DNA of 64,000 nt from Bacillota bacterium (GTDB lineage Bacteria > Bacillota > Clostridia > Lachnospirales > Lachnospiraceae). The first letter of the stretch is position 1, and every line of letters starts with the position of its first letter. Below the pieces are notes generated by a model. It did no database searches. It had not been told where the DNA came from and saw only the letters and a list, made by a program, of their open reading frames with translations. The DNA lies in NCBI GenBank assembly GCA_023434365.1, contig JAEYSV010000023.1, positions 1-64,000 of the forward strand, in the 5' to 3' direction. Positions 45,229 to 53,680 of this stretch are shown here, in pieces. The position numbers and the translations under genes were made by a program.

Positions 45229-45980
45229 TTGAAAGGGTAGCTCGGATTTTTAATAAAAAAAAGAAAATGAATGAGAGCATTGATGGGTTATCTTATCTTT
45301 ATGATACGCATATTCATACATCGGAAGCGAGTGCTTGTGGAAAAGCAAGCGGAGCCCAGCAGGCAAGATATTATAAGACAGCAGGTTATACTGGTATCAT
45401 CGTGACAGATCATTTTTTTAACGGAAATAGTGCAATTCCTGACTATCTACCCTGGCAGAGAAAAGTAGAATTGTTTTTAAAGGGGTATGAAAACGCAAAA
45501 GAAGCAGGAGATAGAATTGGGCTGGATGTTTTTTTGGGTTGGGAAGCGTCTTTTAATGCGACAGAATTTTTAGTATATGGACTTGATAAAGACTGGCTAC
45601 TATCTCATCCTGATATACTCGACTGGTCAGTGGAGGAACACTATAAGAGAATAAAGGCTGACGGAGGCTTTTTAGTTCATGCGCATCCTTTCAGAGAGGC
45701 CAGTTATATTAAGGAAGTTCGTTTGTTCCCGGAATATGTGGATGCAGTGGAAGCGATTAATCTGGCCAATGAGAGGCTAAATCCATTGTTTAATACAAAA
45801 GCGATTGCCTATGCCAAAGAACATGGATTACCAATGACGGAAGGATCTGACAACCATTGTTACACGCATGATCGCGGAGGAATGGTATTTGATAGACGGT
45901 TATCCTCTATTGAAGAGTATATCACCTTGGTAGAAAAGAAAGAAGGTTACCGGTTGATGAATCATAATATATTAGAGTAA
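45225..45980 (+). CDS. PHP-domain metal-dependent phosphoesterase
   Basis: A 251-residue PHP protein. The first metal motif is YDTHIHTSEAS near residues 26-36, then VTDHFFNG near 60, and FLVHAHPFRE near 144. EGSDNHCY near 205 completes the metal site. The family hydrolyses phosphoesters, but the substrate here is unknown. The 4-bp overlap with the epimerase implies translational coupling and perhaps a shared pathway with it and the DUF523 gene 18 bp downstream. Confidence 0.85.
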   Translation: MIERVARIFNKKKKMNESIDGLSYLYDTHIHTSEASACGKASGAQQARYYKTAGYTGIIVTDHFFNGNSAIPDYLPWQRKVELFLKGYENAKEAGDRIGLDVFLGWEASFNATEFLVYGLDKDWLLSHPDILDWSVEEHYKRIKADGGFLVHAHPFREASYIKEVRLFPEYVDAVEAINLANERLNPLFNTKAIAYAKEHGLPMTEGSDNHCYTHDRGGMVFDRRLSSIEEYITLVEKKEGYRLMNHNILE

Positions 45981-45998
45981 AGATAGGAGTTATAATAA

Positions 45999-46448
45999 GT
46001 GGAGAATATACTAATCAGTACCTGCCTTCTTGGAATTGCCTGTCGGTATGATGGAAAAGAGATGGGGATTGACGCTGTCGATGAGTTAAAACACTATGCC
46101 CATTTGATTCCGGTTTGTCCTGAAGTCTATGGAGGATTAACGACACCGAGAGTTCCAGCTGAACGAGTTGGAGATAGAATTATAACGGCAAATGGAGTTG
46201 ATGTGACTAACGAATATGTTCAGGGTGCGACTATGATGATGAAGTTAGCAAAAACCTTTCATTGTCGATATGCATTATTAAAGGAAAAGAGTCCCTCCTG
46301 TGGGTATGGATTAATCTATGATGGTACGTTTACCAATACATTGACCGAAGGAGAAGGGGTCTTTGCTTCGATGCTTGCGAAAGAGGGTATTCAGGTTTAT
46401 GGAGAGAGTCAGATTGACGAACTTAAGAAGTTGTTAATGAAAAAATAG
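45999..46448 (+). CDS. DUF523 family protein
   Basis: A 149-residue protein with a GTG start (AGGAG upstream). It shows the DUF523 signatures: STCLLGIACRYDG near residue 7, IPVCPEVYGGL near 36, TPRVPAER near 48, and ALLKEKSPSCGYGLIYDG near 85. Conserved Cys suggest redox or metal chemistry, but no function is established. Last gene of the epimerase-PHP-DUF523 operon, followed by a bidirectional terminator. Confidence 0.88.
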   Translation: MENILISTCLLGIACRYDGKEMGIDAVDELKHYAHLIPVCPEVYGGLTTPRVPAERVGDRIITANGVDVTNEYVQGATMMMKLAKTFHCRYALLKEKSPSCGYGLIYDGTFTNTLTEGEGVFASMLAKEGIQVYGESQIDELKKLLMKK

Positions 46449-46480
46449 AAAAAGCTGTAATAAATGTAGTTATAAAGGAT

Positions 46481-46542
46481 ATGCTCCCTCTTAGGTAGAC
46501 AAGCAAATAATAATACTTGTTTACCTAGGAGGGAGCATTTTT
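46481..46542. terminator. Bidirectional terminator between DUF523 and DUF1846 genes
   Basis: A long stem (ATGCTCCCTC at 46481-46490 with GAGGGAGCAT at 46529-46538, plus an inner TAGGTA..TACCTA part) ends in T5. It serves convergent genes on both strands. Confidence 0.85.
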
Positions 46543-46560
46543 CATTAGTTACTACGGTTA

Positions 46561-48033
46561 TTAATTACCATTAACCGAAGTAACTGCTTCGCAGGTTAAG
46601 TTCATTCCTAGCTTTTTAAAGACTTTGATATCCACGCTTGATAACATTACCGAAGTATGCACCTGGCAGCCGTTCAGTTTTGGTAGCTGTTCTAAGGCTA
46701 ACTGAGCGTTAGTATCGGTAGCAGCGCTAATACTTAGTGCAATTAACACCTCATCTGAGTGAAGTCTAGGATTTTTACTTCCAAGGTAAGAGGTCTTTAA
46801 GGTCTGAATTGGCTCAATTGCAGATGGAGCAATTACATGAACCTCATCCTTAATATCACCAAGTGCTTTTAAAGCATTTAATAATAAGGCAGCACTGGCT
46901 CCAAGCAGACTTCCGGTTTTACCTGTTATAATGCGGCCATCAGGAAGTTCAAGAGCAGCTGCTGGGCATTTACGTTCTTCGTTGACTTCTTTGGCAATCT
47001 TGGCAACCGTACGATAATCTGGATTAATCTTTGCCTGTTCCATAATTAATTTGATTTTATATACTTCAGATGGGTTACTTTTTTCCTGAAGAACATTTAC
47101 ACGGGTCTGATAATAACGTCTGATGATTTCCTGTTTGGATGCTTCGCATACGGCATCATCATCAAAAATACAGTTTCCCGCCATATTTACACCCATGTCA
47201 GTAGGCGACTTATATGGACTTTCTCCATAAATACGTTCAAAAATAGCGTTTAATACAGGGAAGATCTCAACATCACGGTTGTAGTTTACGGTAGTTTTCC
47301 CGTAAGCTTCTAGATGGAAGGGGTCAATCATATTCACATCATTTAAATCTGCAGTTGCAGCTTCATAAGCTAGATTTACAGGATGTTTAAGTGGAATGTT
47401 CCAGATAGGGAAAGTTTCAAATTTGGCATAGCCGGCTATCACTCCACGTTGGTGCTCATGATAAAGCTGGGAAAGACAGGTTGCCATTTTTCCACTTCCA
47501 GGTCCCGGTGCAGTAATAATAACGAGTGGTTTCGTAGTTTTAATATAATCATTTTTCCCATATCCTTGATCGCTAACAATTAAGGAAACATTGCTTGGAT
47601 AGCCTTCAATAATATAGTGATAATACACTACAATTCCTTGCTTTTCTAATTTTTCTCTAAACTGATTGGCGGCTTTTTGGCCATTATACTGAGTAATAAC
47701 GACGCTACCTACAAAAAGTCCTTTTCCGGTAAATTCATCTATCAGACGAATAACATCCATATCATAGGTAATTCCAAGATCACCACGAATCTTATTATTT
47801 TCAATGTCAGTAGCACTGATGGCAATTACGATTTCAGCTTGATCTTTTAACTGTAAGAGCATGTTCAGCTTACTGTCAGGAGCAAATCCTGGAAGAACAC
47901 GGGAGGCATGGTAATCGTCAAAGAGCTTTCCTCCAAATTCAAGGTACAGCTTGTCGCCAAACTGGCTGATTCGATCTTTAATGTGTGCTGACTGCATGGT
48001 AAGGTATTTTTGATTGTCAAATCCTATCTTCAT
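46561..48033 (-). CDS. DUF1846 family protein
   Basis: A 490-residue cytoplasmic protein of the DUF1846 family, recognised by its opening KIGFDNQKYLTMQSAHIKDR, the P-loop-like ITAPGPGSGKMATCLSQL near 175-192, and FHLEAYGKTTVNYNRDVE near 250. No membrane segment. The family is common in Firmicutes, has a solved structure, and has no agreed function. Single gene; a 390-bp gap lies upstream. Confidence 0.85.
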   Translation of the reverse strand: MKIGFDNQKYLTMQSAHIKDRISQFGDKLYLEFGGKLFDDYHASRVLPGFAPDSKLNMLLQLKDQAEIVIAISATDIENNKIRGDLGITYDMDVIRLIDEFTGKGLFVGSVVITQYNGQKAANQFREKLEKQGIVVYYHYIIEGYPSNVSLIVSDQGYGKNDYIKTTKPLVIITAPGPGSGKMATCLSQLYHEHQRGVIAGYAKFETFPIWNIPLKHPVNLAYEAATADLNDVNMIDPFHLEAYGKTTVNYNRDVEIFPVLNAIFERIYGESPYKSPTDMGVNMAGNCIFDDDAVCEASKQEIIRRYYQTRVNVLQEKSNPSEVYKIKLIMEQAKINPDYRTVAKIAKEVNEERKCPAAALELPDGRIITGKTGSLLGASAALLLNALKALGDIKDEVHVIAPSAIEPIQTLKTSYLGSKNPRLHSDEVLIALSISAATDTNAQLALEQLPKLNGCQVHTSVMLSSVDIKVFKKLGMNLTCEAVTSVNGN

Positions 48034-48423
48034 AGTGAGTTCAGGCCTTTCTTTTTATTCAATGGTTGTATCTTATCAAAGAGTTGTTTGAGGTTAGTTT
48101 GTATCACAATTCCATAACTGACAAATTAGTATACTACCAAATGGTAGCTCGAATGTAATAGGATGTCAGATGCTCACGAATTCATATGGAACTCTTACTA
48201 GCATAGTAAGAACGAAACCAGAGCACAAGTACACAGAGAAGTACTTGAATATCTTATGTAGGAAATGGTAATTACAATTAAGCAAAACTAACATAATGAT
48301 TATTGTAGTACAAAAAAACAAGATTGGAAAGAGATAATTTTATAAAATTACGAATAGTTTTAAAAGAGTGGAATAGAATGGATACAGGCTATCGAAAATG
48401 CTGCGAAATGAGGAATCGATACT
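48034..48423. other. Intergenic region between divergent genes
   Basis: 390 bp without a credible gene, carrying the promoter region of the leftward DUF1846 gene and the rightward CPBP gene. Small hairpins CTACC/GGTAG (about 48134) and CAAGTAC/GTACTTG (about 48228-48250) are visible. I see nothing else. Confidence 0.4.
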
Positions 48424-49272
48424 GTGGAATCTATAAAGTATAGAAAGATCAAAAAATATGGAAAAGCTATGTTTGGTTCCTCAGGATGGGTGACCCTATT
48501 TATTGTGTCTCAGTTACTTATCTCATTTGTATTTATGTGGCATCGACTAACAACTGATTATAGTTTTACCAAACGCTTTGTCGATTTATTCACCCCACTG
48601 ATAGATAAGTATCCTATATTTATGCCGTTAAATGAAGAGACAATACGTGCACTAGCAGAAGTTATCCTACCTTTTACAACGCCGACCTTATTAATTACTG
48701 GAATTCTTGTAATGGGTGTCTTTATATTAAGAATAAGAAAAAAAGAAAAAAAGCCAATAAGAAAAATAACTGTTTATCAGATTCTTCAGTTAATAATGAT
48801 AGGAATTGGGATTAATTTATTGCTTACGATTTGTATGGAATTGGTCCCAAAATCTTTGCTTGAGACTCACAGTTTATTTACTACTTCATTAGCAAAGAAG
48901 GATTCCTTCCTGATTACTTTACTTACTGTGGGAGTGGTTGGACCTATTACAGAGGAGATAATCTTCCGTTATGGAGTGCAGACTAATCTTAGTGCGCTTA
49001 ATGTAAAATTGGCGATAATTATGCAAGCTATAATGTTTGGAATGATGCATGGCAATATCGTTCAGTCAGCTTATGGAATTATTCTAGGACTTTTGTTTGG
49101 TTATTGTTTCTATCAGACAAAGAATCTGCTGATACCGATAATCTTACACATCGCTATTAACAGTTCCTCCGTGTTAATTCTACATCTTAGTAATTCTTAT
49201 TGGGATTTTTTGATTTTACTATTCGTAGCTGGATGCTTGGGCTATATTGTAAAGATAGTGAAGAGGATATAA
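48424..49272 (+). CDS. CPBP family intramembrane metalloprotease
   Basis: A 282-residue membrane protein with a GTG start and about seven hydrophobic segments. It carries the CPBP/Abi signatures: VGPITEEIIFRYGVQTNL near 175-190 with the EExxxR motif, FGMMHGNIVQ near 205, and LHIAINSSS near 240. These supply catalytic Glu and His. The family includes CAAX prenyl proteases and bacteriocin self-immunity proteins; substrate unknown. Its last codons (KIVKRI) already read through the start of repeat array A3. Confidence 0.85.
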   Translation: MESIKYRKIKKYGKAMFGSSGWVTLFIVSQLLISFVFMWHRLTTDYSFTKRFVDLFTPLIDKYPIFMPLNEETIRALAEVILPFTTPTLLITGILVMGVFILRIRKKEKKPIRKITVYQILQLIMIGIGINLLLTICMELVPKSLLETHSLFTTSLAKKDSFLITLLTVGVVGPITEEIIFRYGVQTNLSALNVKLAIIMQAIMFGMMHGNIVQSAYGIILGLLFGYCFYQTKNLLIPIILHIAINSSSVLILHLSNSYWDFLILLFVAGCLGYIVKIVKRI

Positions 49273-49420
49273 AAGATAGTGAAGAACTAAGAGTGAAGAG
49301 CATGAAAAGATAGTGAAGAACGAAGAGTGAAGAGCCTGAAAAGATGGTGAAGAGCCTGAAAAGATAGTGAAGAACGAAGAGTGAAGGGCCTATAAATGAT
49401 AGTGAAGAAAGAAGAGGAGT
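49255..49420 (+). repeat. Heptad-built polypurine array A3, 3' of the CPBP gene
   Basis: About six units: 21, 34, 34, 20 and 35 nt intervals between (A/G)GTGAAG blocks, with the same 7-nt blocks (AACTAAG, AACGAAG, AGCCTGA) and closing AAAAGAT or AAAGAT as array A1. It overlaps the last few codons of the preceding gene, in sense orientation. Confidence 0.85.
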
Positions 49421-49807
49421 GTGTAAAATATAGGTTTTGTCAAGATTATTTTAGAAAGTGGGGGACCTACTTTTGGGACATCTTTTCTTTAGTAGATGTC
49501 TTGATTTTTGTTTCTGATGCGATGTGGTGAATCCACACACTGTCTATGGAGTAAAGCTTTTTATATAATGAGAATTATAGCTTAGTGGCATAGGGGGGTG
49601 TTGATTTTGAATACACAGGAAGAATCGTTGTATGATGATTCTTTGTTTTTTTCTTTGGTGGAAGGATGAACTATAAAGAGTTATAATATTTTTTACAAGC
49701 AATTTAATATATCTAATTGGTTGCATGCTATGTAAGGCGGTATTAAGTGTTTACAATTAGATAAATGAAATATACTAATGCCTATTTTATGAAAAGGAGA
49801 ATTACAT
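49421..49807. other. Gap with a GGGAC-type remnant and a terminator
   Basis: About 49459-49510 resembles the GGGAC duplication beside array A1 (shared ACCTxxTTTTGGG, CTTTxxTAG and CTTGATTTT). A short hairpin AAGAATC (49620-49626) with GATTCTT (49637-49643) and a T-rich tail forms a terminator to about 49652. A 23-codon frame from TTG at 49602 behind GGGGGG ends EESLYDDSLFFSLVEG and could be a gene remnant, but support is weak. Confidence 0.4.
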
Positions 49808-50326
49808 ATGAAAGTTCTAATTGTTGTTGATATGCAAAATGATTTTATTGATGGTTCTTTGGGTACTAAGGAAGCGATAGAAATCGTTAAAAAGGTAAAA
49901 GAAAAAATAGAGACTTATATCAAGGAAGGTAATGCAGTTATTTTTACGAGAGATACTCATTATGATGATTATCTGACAACACGAGAAGGGTTTAATTTGC
50001 CAATAAAACATTGCATTAAAGATACAAATGGTTGGCAAATTTCATCTGAGTTTGATACGTCTGATTGTATTGTTTTTGATAAAAATACATTTGGTTCAAT
50101 CGAATTAATGGAATATGTTTCAAACCATTTTCCTGATGCAGATTTTGAGTTAATTGGGCTATGTACGGATATCTGCGTAATCACAAATACGTTGCTAATT
50201 AAGGCTGGGTTGCCGGAAGCAAATATTAGCGTAGATGCTTCTTGTTGTGCTGGTGTCACAGTAGAAAGTCATAACAATGCACTTAATGCCATGAAGATGT
50301 GCCAAATAAATATTATTGGAGAGTAG
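49808..50326 (+). CDS. Isochorismatase-family cysteine hydrolase, nicotinamidase-like
   Basis: A 172-residue hydrolase. The catalytic triad fits the nicotinamidase pattern: Asp8 (VVDMQNDF), Lys92 (FDKNTFGS) and Cys123 (LCTDICVI). Metal ligands would be Asp49 and His51 (RDTHYDD) and His68. It may convert nicotinamide to nicotinate in NAD recycling, but related isochorismatase-fold enzymes have other amide substrates. AAGGAGA precedes the ATG. It lies in the second island, between arrays A3 and A4. Confidence 0.82.
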   Translation: MKVLIVVDMQNDFIDGSLGTKEAIEIVKKVKEKIETYIKEGNAVIFTRDTHYDDYLTTREGFNLPIKHCIKDTNGWQISSEFDTSDCIVFDKNTFGSIELMEYVSNHFPDADFELIGLCTDICVITNTLLIKAGLPEANISVDASCCAGVTVESHNNALNAMKMCQINIIGE

Positions 50327-50726
50327 TTTATTATAATTCGTATAAAATATGTAAGACACTTTCAGGCAGGGGGATGCCCAAAAGTGTCAAAAGGGGAGGA
50401 TAAGTATTTAATTTTTCTTTCGTGCATTGCTTAAAATAATTTGGAGGGGGGATCCAATTATTTTAAGAGCATACGCTGTTTGTATCTAGTCAATAAAGCA
50501 AAAACTTTGTTTATTAACTGTTAATAGTATGTCATCATTTTTTTTTCTTATACATATTAAATAAAAAAATATCAAAAATGTTTGGATAATAGCAGACAAG
50601 CATAAAAACTCATTGCGAAACTCTATCACCCTGTGCTATACTGTTACATGCTAGTAACAGATAGCAAAAAATATGACATGAAAAGTAGAAGAAATCAATG
50701 TCTCTAGTTTTGAAAGGACGTGTATT
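50327..50726. other. Gap with two hairpins that expose G-rich loops
   Basis: Hairpin 1 (50355-50388) pairs GACACTTT with AAAGTGTC, with an inner GGCA/TGCC closing loop GGGGGA. Hairpin 2 (50430-50467) pairs 12 nt (CTTAAAATAATT with AATTATTTTAAG), then GGA/TCC closing loop GGGGGGA. Between them stands an unpaired GGGGAGGA. Neither has a T-run. GGA in loops is the pattern recognised by CsrA, so a regulatory RNA is conceivable. No gene is seen. Confidence 0.5.
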
Positions 50727-51230
50727 ATGAGTTTATTAACTGATTGGAGAGATCGCGCTTATTCCAAAGATATGAATGATAAAGAAGGGCAATTATTCTG
50801 GGCCAATTATTTTAATTTGGAAAAGGGAATCTATGAACAGTTATTATCCGATCCAACCAATGTTGTAAAAGGCACTGTAAAAGAATTAGCCGAAAAATAC
50901 GGGCTAGAACTTCAATATATGGTAGGATTTTTAGATGGAATCAATGATAGCTTAACTCAGCCAAATCCAATTGAAGAAATGGATGAAAATACGGAAGTTA
51001 ATCTTGGTTTTGACTTAAAAACATTATACTACAATATGGTTGCTGCACAGGCAGACTGGCTATATGAACTTCCTGAGTGGGATAATTTGCTTTCCGAAGA
51101 CGAAAGAAAAATGCTATATAAAAAGCAGAAATTATCAACCACTGTAGTAAAAGACAAAAAAGTAGGCCGCAACGACCCATGTCCATGCGGAAGTGGTAAG
51201 AAATACAAACATTGCTGTGGTGCAAACTAA
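50727..51230 (+). CDS. SEC-C motif protein
   Basis: A 167-residue cytoplasmic protein. The helical first 130 residues are unrecognised, while the C-terminus is a SEC-C zinc motif (GRNDPCPCGSGKKYKHCCG) as found at the end of SecA and in many small proteins. It probably binds zinc and may contact ribosomes or other proteins. Single gene behind a GAAAGGACG ribosome site, with its own terminator, inside the second island. Confidence 0.82.
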   Translation: MSLLTDWRDRAYSKDMNDKEGQLFWANYFNLEKGIYEQLLSDPTNVVKGTVKELAEKYGLELQYMVGFLDGINDSLTQPNPIEEMDENTEVNLGFDLKTLYYNMVAAQADWLYELPEWDNLLSEDERKMLYKKQKLSTTVVKDKKVGRNDPCPCGSGKKYKHCCGAN

Positions 51231-51262
51231 GCAATATAATAAATACAAGTAACTACAAGACA

Positions 51263-51286
51263 AAGCAGGAGCCCCTCCTGCTTTTC
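51263..51286 (+). terminator. Terminator after the SEC-C gene
   Basis: AAGCAGGAG (51263-51271) pairs with CTCCTGCTT (51275-51283), followed by TT. Confidence 0.8.
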
Positions 51287-51339
51287 TCAATAAATTCGGT
51301 GATAATAAAAATTCCAATCCAAAAACCAAGTTTTTTAAG

Positions 51340-51520
51340 GTCACTTCGTTCATTACTTTTATAGTCACTTCGTTCTTCACTATCTTTTAAAGTCACTTCG
51401 TTCTTCACGTTTTAAGTTCTTTTCCGTTCTTCACTCTTCACTCTTAGTTCTTCACTATCTTTTTATATGCTCTTAGTTCTTCACTATCTTTTAAAGGCTC
51501 TTCGCTCTTCACTGCCCTTA
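51340..51520 (-). repeat. Heptad-built polypurine array A4, 3' of the XRE gene
   Basis: On the minus strand, GTGAAG-AACGAAG/AACTAAG blocks with AAAAGAT-type closers run from inside the end of the XRE gene to about 51340. Units are less regular than in A1-A3 (28 and 29 nt, then mixed) and the last ones carry TGACTTT instead of AGCCTAA. The array encodes the last residues of the XRE protein (GSEERRAFKR). Confidence 0.8.
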
Positions 51521-51870
51521 AAGTGTTCTCGATTCAAGCTCTCCTGTTTTTGTAACAGATATTCTGCATAGTCTCTTAGTTGTGTGGCGTTATAATCGTC
51601 TAGCTGCTGATAAACTCCAAAGAATTCGACAATGTTACGGTCCAAGATTTCTCCACCAATTGGTAAGAAAGTATCGGTTACTCCAAGAAGATAGTCACAA
51701 GAGACATCAAAATATTTGCTTAACGCAATCAACTTCGCAAACGAGGGCTCATTACGGTTCGATTCGTAATTCGAGATAGCGGTTGGTTTGAGATCTATTA
51801 TCCTTGCTAACTCTCCTTGCGTTAATCTAGTTTTTTGCCTGAGTTCTTTTAATCGTTGATGAAATTCCAT
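51484..51870 (-). CDS. XRE-family transcriptional regulator
   Basis: A 128-residue protein with a classic N-terminal helix-turn-helix (RLKELRQKTRLTQGELARII, then AISNYESNRNEPSFAKLIAL and FDVSCDYLLGVTD; about 5-65). A helical C-terminal region of unknown role follows (YQQLDDYNATQLRDYAEYLL). Its promoter carries a palindrome in the spacer, which suggests autorepression. The final ten or so residues are encoded by repeat array A4, so the natural C-terminus may have been replaced. Confidence 0.85.
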   Translation of the reverse strand: MEFHQRLKELRQKTRLTQGELARIIDLKPTAISNYESNRNEPSFAKLIALSKYFDVSCDYLLGVTDTFLPIGGEILDRNIVEFFGVYQQLDDYNATQLRDYAEYLLQKQESLNREHFKGSEERRAFKR

Positions 51871-51899
51871 AGGTACACCGCCTGTTCTTTGTTAGTGCC

Positions 51900-51929
51900 A
51901 TTATACTTGGAAGTTCCAAATTATGTCAA
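51900..51929 (-). promoter_or_regulatory. XRE promoter with a palindromic operator in its spacer
   Basis: Minus-strand TTGACA (51924-51929) and TATAAT (51900-51905) are 18 nt apart. TTGGAAGTTCCAA (51907-51919), a perfect palindrome, lies between them. This is a typical layout for self-repression by a small XRE regulator. Confidence 0.78.
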
Positions 51930-52078
51930 TTGTATTGCGTAGAAAATAAAGTGTAGCGCAACATTTAGGATTGATAGTGTAATATTTGAATAGGGAGGAA
52001 ACGCGAGTACAAGCCATAATAAAGCATGTGATACTTGTAATTATATAGTGGTAATATATCAGAATAATAAGTAAATAA

Positions 52079-52107
52079 TTGACATGAAAGGAAAGAAGAG
52101 ATAAGAT
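52079..52107 (+). promoter_or_regulatory. Possible promoter of the sensor kinase operon
   Basis: TTGACA (52079-52084), 17-nt spacer, TAAGAT (52102-52107). The -10 is weak. The 323-bp gap between the XRE and kinase genes holds the two promoters and nothing else that I see. Confidence 0.4.
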
Positions 52108-52193
52108 TTAAGTAGAAATATATGTTATCTGCACGTAAATATGCAGAGGGTGTATTTTTATAATACGACAATATAATAGATATTGGTGGGAGT

Positions 52194-53657
52194 ATGGAAC
52201 GACGAAGGCATGATGATTGGAGTTACTTATATACGGAATTATTACACAATGTCGATGAGCTAATTTTATTTTTTGACCGAAGGGGACGCATCATTAAGTG
52301 GAATGTTAAAGCAGCAGTGGAACTTGGTTATCAAACCGATCAAATGCGTAGTATCACCGTAAATGATATTTTTCCTAGTGCATTTAGTATTATCGATGAG
52401 AAGGTATATGTGAATGGGACATTTGACCGAATGAAACTTATGGCTTATCGATGCATAAAAACATGTTTTTCTGTAGAATTAACGGTGATTGAGCAAGAGG
52501 AGGGACCGGTTCAGGGGATGATTCTGGCAAAGAGTACAGAAGAGTTTGATGGACTGAGAACAGAGATAGAAAGATTAAAAAAGCAAACCAAAGAGTATGA
52601 GATATCGCAGGATGCCTTTGTCGCCACAGTTACCCATGAGCTACGCACGCCGTTAAATGGTATTATTGGTATGTTAGCTCTTTTAAGTAAGACACAATTA
52701 ACCGATGAGCAACAGGAATTCGTGGATACCGCCATTAACTGCAGTCACAATATGGAAAGAATGATTAATGATATTTTAGAGTATAGCAAATTAAAAGCTG
52801 GAAAGTTAATATTTGACTATCAACCAGTTGATCCAAAGAAGTTATTACAAGAGATTTGGAATCAATATGAAGGAAACATGATTGCAAAGAATCTAAAGTA
52901 TCATATCTATCTAAGTGAAGATATTCCCACAGTACTGTACGGAGATTCAATGCGGATTGCTCAGGTTGTACATAATCTGTTACATAATGCTGTCAAATTT
53001 ACTGCAAGTGGTAGTATAGCCCTTGAGGCAACAGTCAGTAAAGTGAAAGAAGATAAAGTAGAGCTTTTTATTGCAGTCGAGGATACTGGAATTGGTATTA
53101 GTGAAGCTGGAAAAGAGAAACTATTTCGCAGTTTCAGTCAAGTGGATTCATCGATTACCCGAGAATATGGTGGAAATGGGTTGGGGCTTGCAGTTTCGAA
53201 AGAAATTGTAAATCATATGGAAGGTAATATTGGAGTAACAAGTAAAGAGGGACAAGGGAGCTGCTTTTTCTTTACAATATGGCTAAAGCGGGAGCAAGGA
53301 ACCAAATTGAACGGCATACATGATAAGGAGAGTAGTAGAAACGAATTCAATTATAACAAGGATATGGGTCACTATAAAAATGACCATAACCTTACGATAG
53401 ATGCGAATTATCTACCAAAAATAGAAGCGAAGTGTAGTATGGATACTGCAAAGATCAAAGAGTCTTTGAATCTATGTTTATCCTTAGAGGCATATGAGAA
53501 AGCGGAGCAAATAGTACATAACATAAGAAGCCAGATCAAAGAAGCAAATCCTGAGGTCGCTAAGAAATTACTACGGATGGAACTAGCTCTGCGAAGAGCA
53601 GACAGACAGTCAGCGTTAAATGTTTTTGATGATGTAATGTCGTATGAAACATGGTAA
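52194..53657 (+). CDS. PAS-domain sensor histidine kinase, cytoplasmic
   Basis: A 487-residue kinase without membrane segments. An N-terminal PAS domain (about 15-110, starting LLHNVDELILFFDRRGRIIKWN) is followed by a short coiled coil. HisKA with the phospho-His in FVATVTHELRTPLNGIIGM near 147 and HATPase_c come next (HNLLHNAVKFTASG, DTGIGISEAG, GNGLGLAVSKEIV). A C-terminal helical tail of about 90 residues is unassigned. It probably senses an internal signal. The response regulator starts 23 bp downstream and is its likely partner. Confidence 0.9.
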   Translation: MERRRHDDWSYLYTELLHNVDELILFFDRRGRIIKWNVKAAVELGYQTDQMRSITVNDIFPSAFSIIDEKVYVNGTFDRMKLMAYRCIKTCFSVELTVIEQEEGPVQGMILAKSTEEFDGLRTEIERLKKQTKEYEISQDAFVATVTHELRTPLNGIIGMLALLSKTQLTDEQQEFVDTAINCSHNMERMINDILEYSKLKAGKLIFDYQPVDPKKLLQEIWNQYEGNMIAKNLKYHIYLSEDIPTVLYGDSMRIAQVVHNLLHNAVKFTASGSIALEATVSKVKEDKVELFIAVEDTGIGISEAGKEKLFRSFSQVDSSITREYGGNGLGLAVSKEIVNHMEGNIGVTSKEGQGSCFFFTIWLKREQGTKLNGIHDKESSRNEFNYNKDMGHYKNDHNLTIDANYLPKIEAKCSMDTAKIKESLNLCLSLEAYEKAEQIVHNIRSQIKEANPEVAKKLLRMELALRRADRQSALNVFDDVMSYETW

Positions 53658-53680
53658 AAGCGATGAGGGGGAGGTGCTTT

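Noticed and set aside
49602..49672. 23-codon peptide ending FFSLVEG
   Set aside because: It has a G-rich site before a TTG and reads protein-like, but it is very short and overlaps a terminator hairpin, so it was not listed as a gene.
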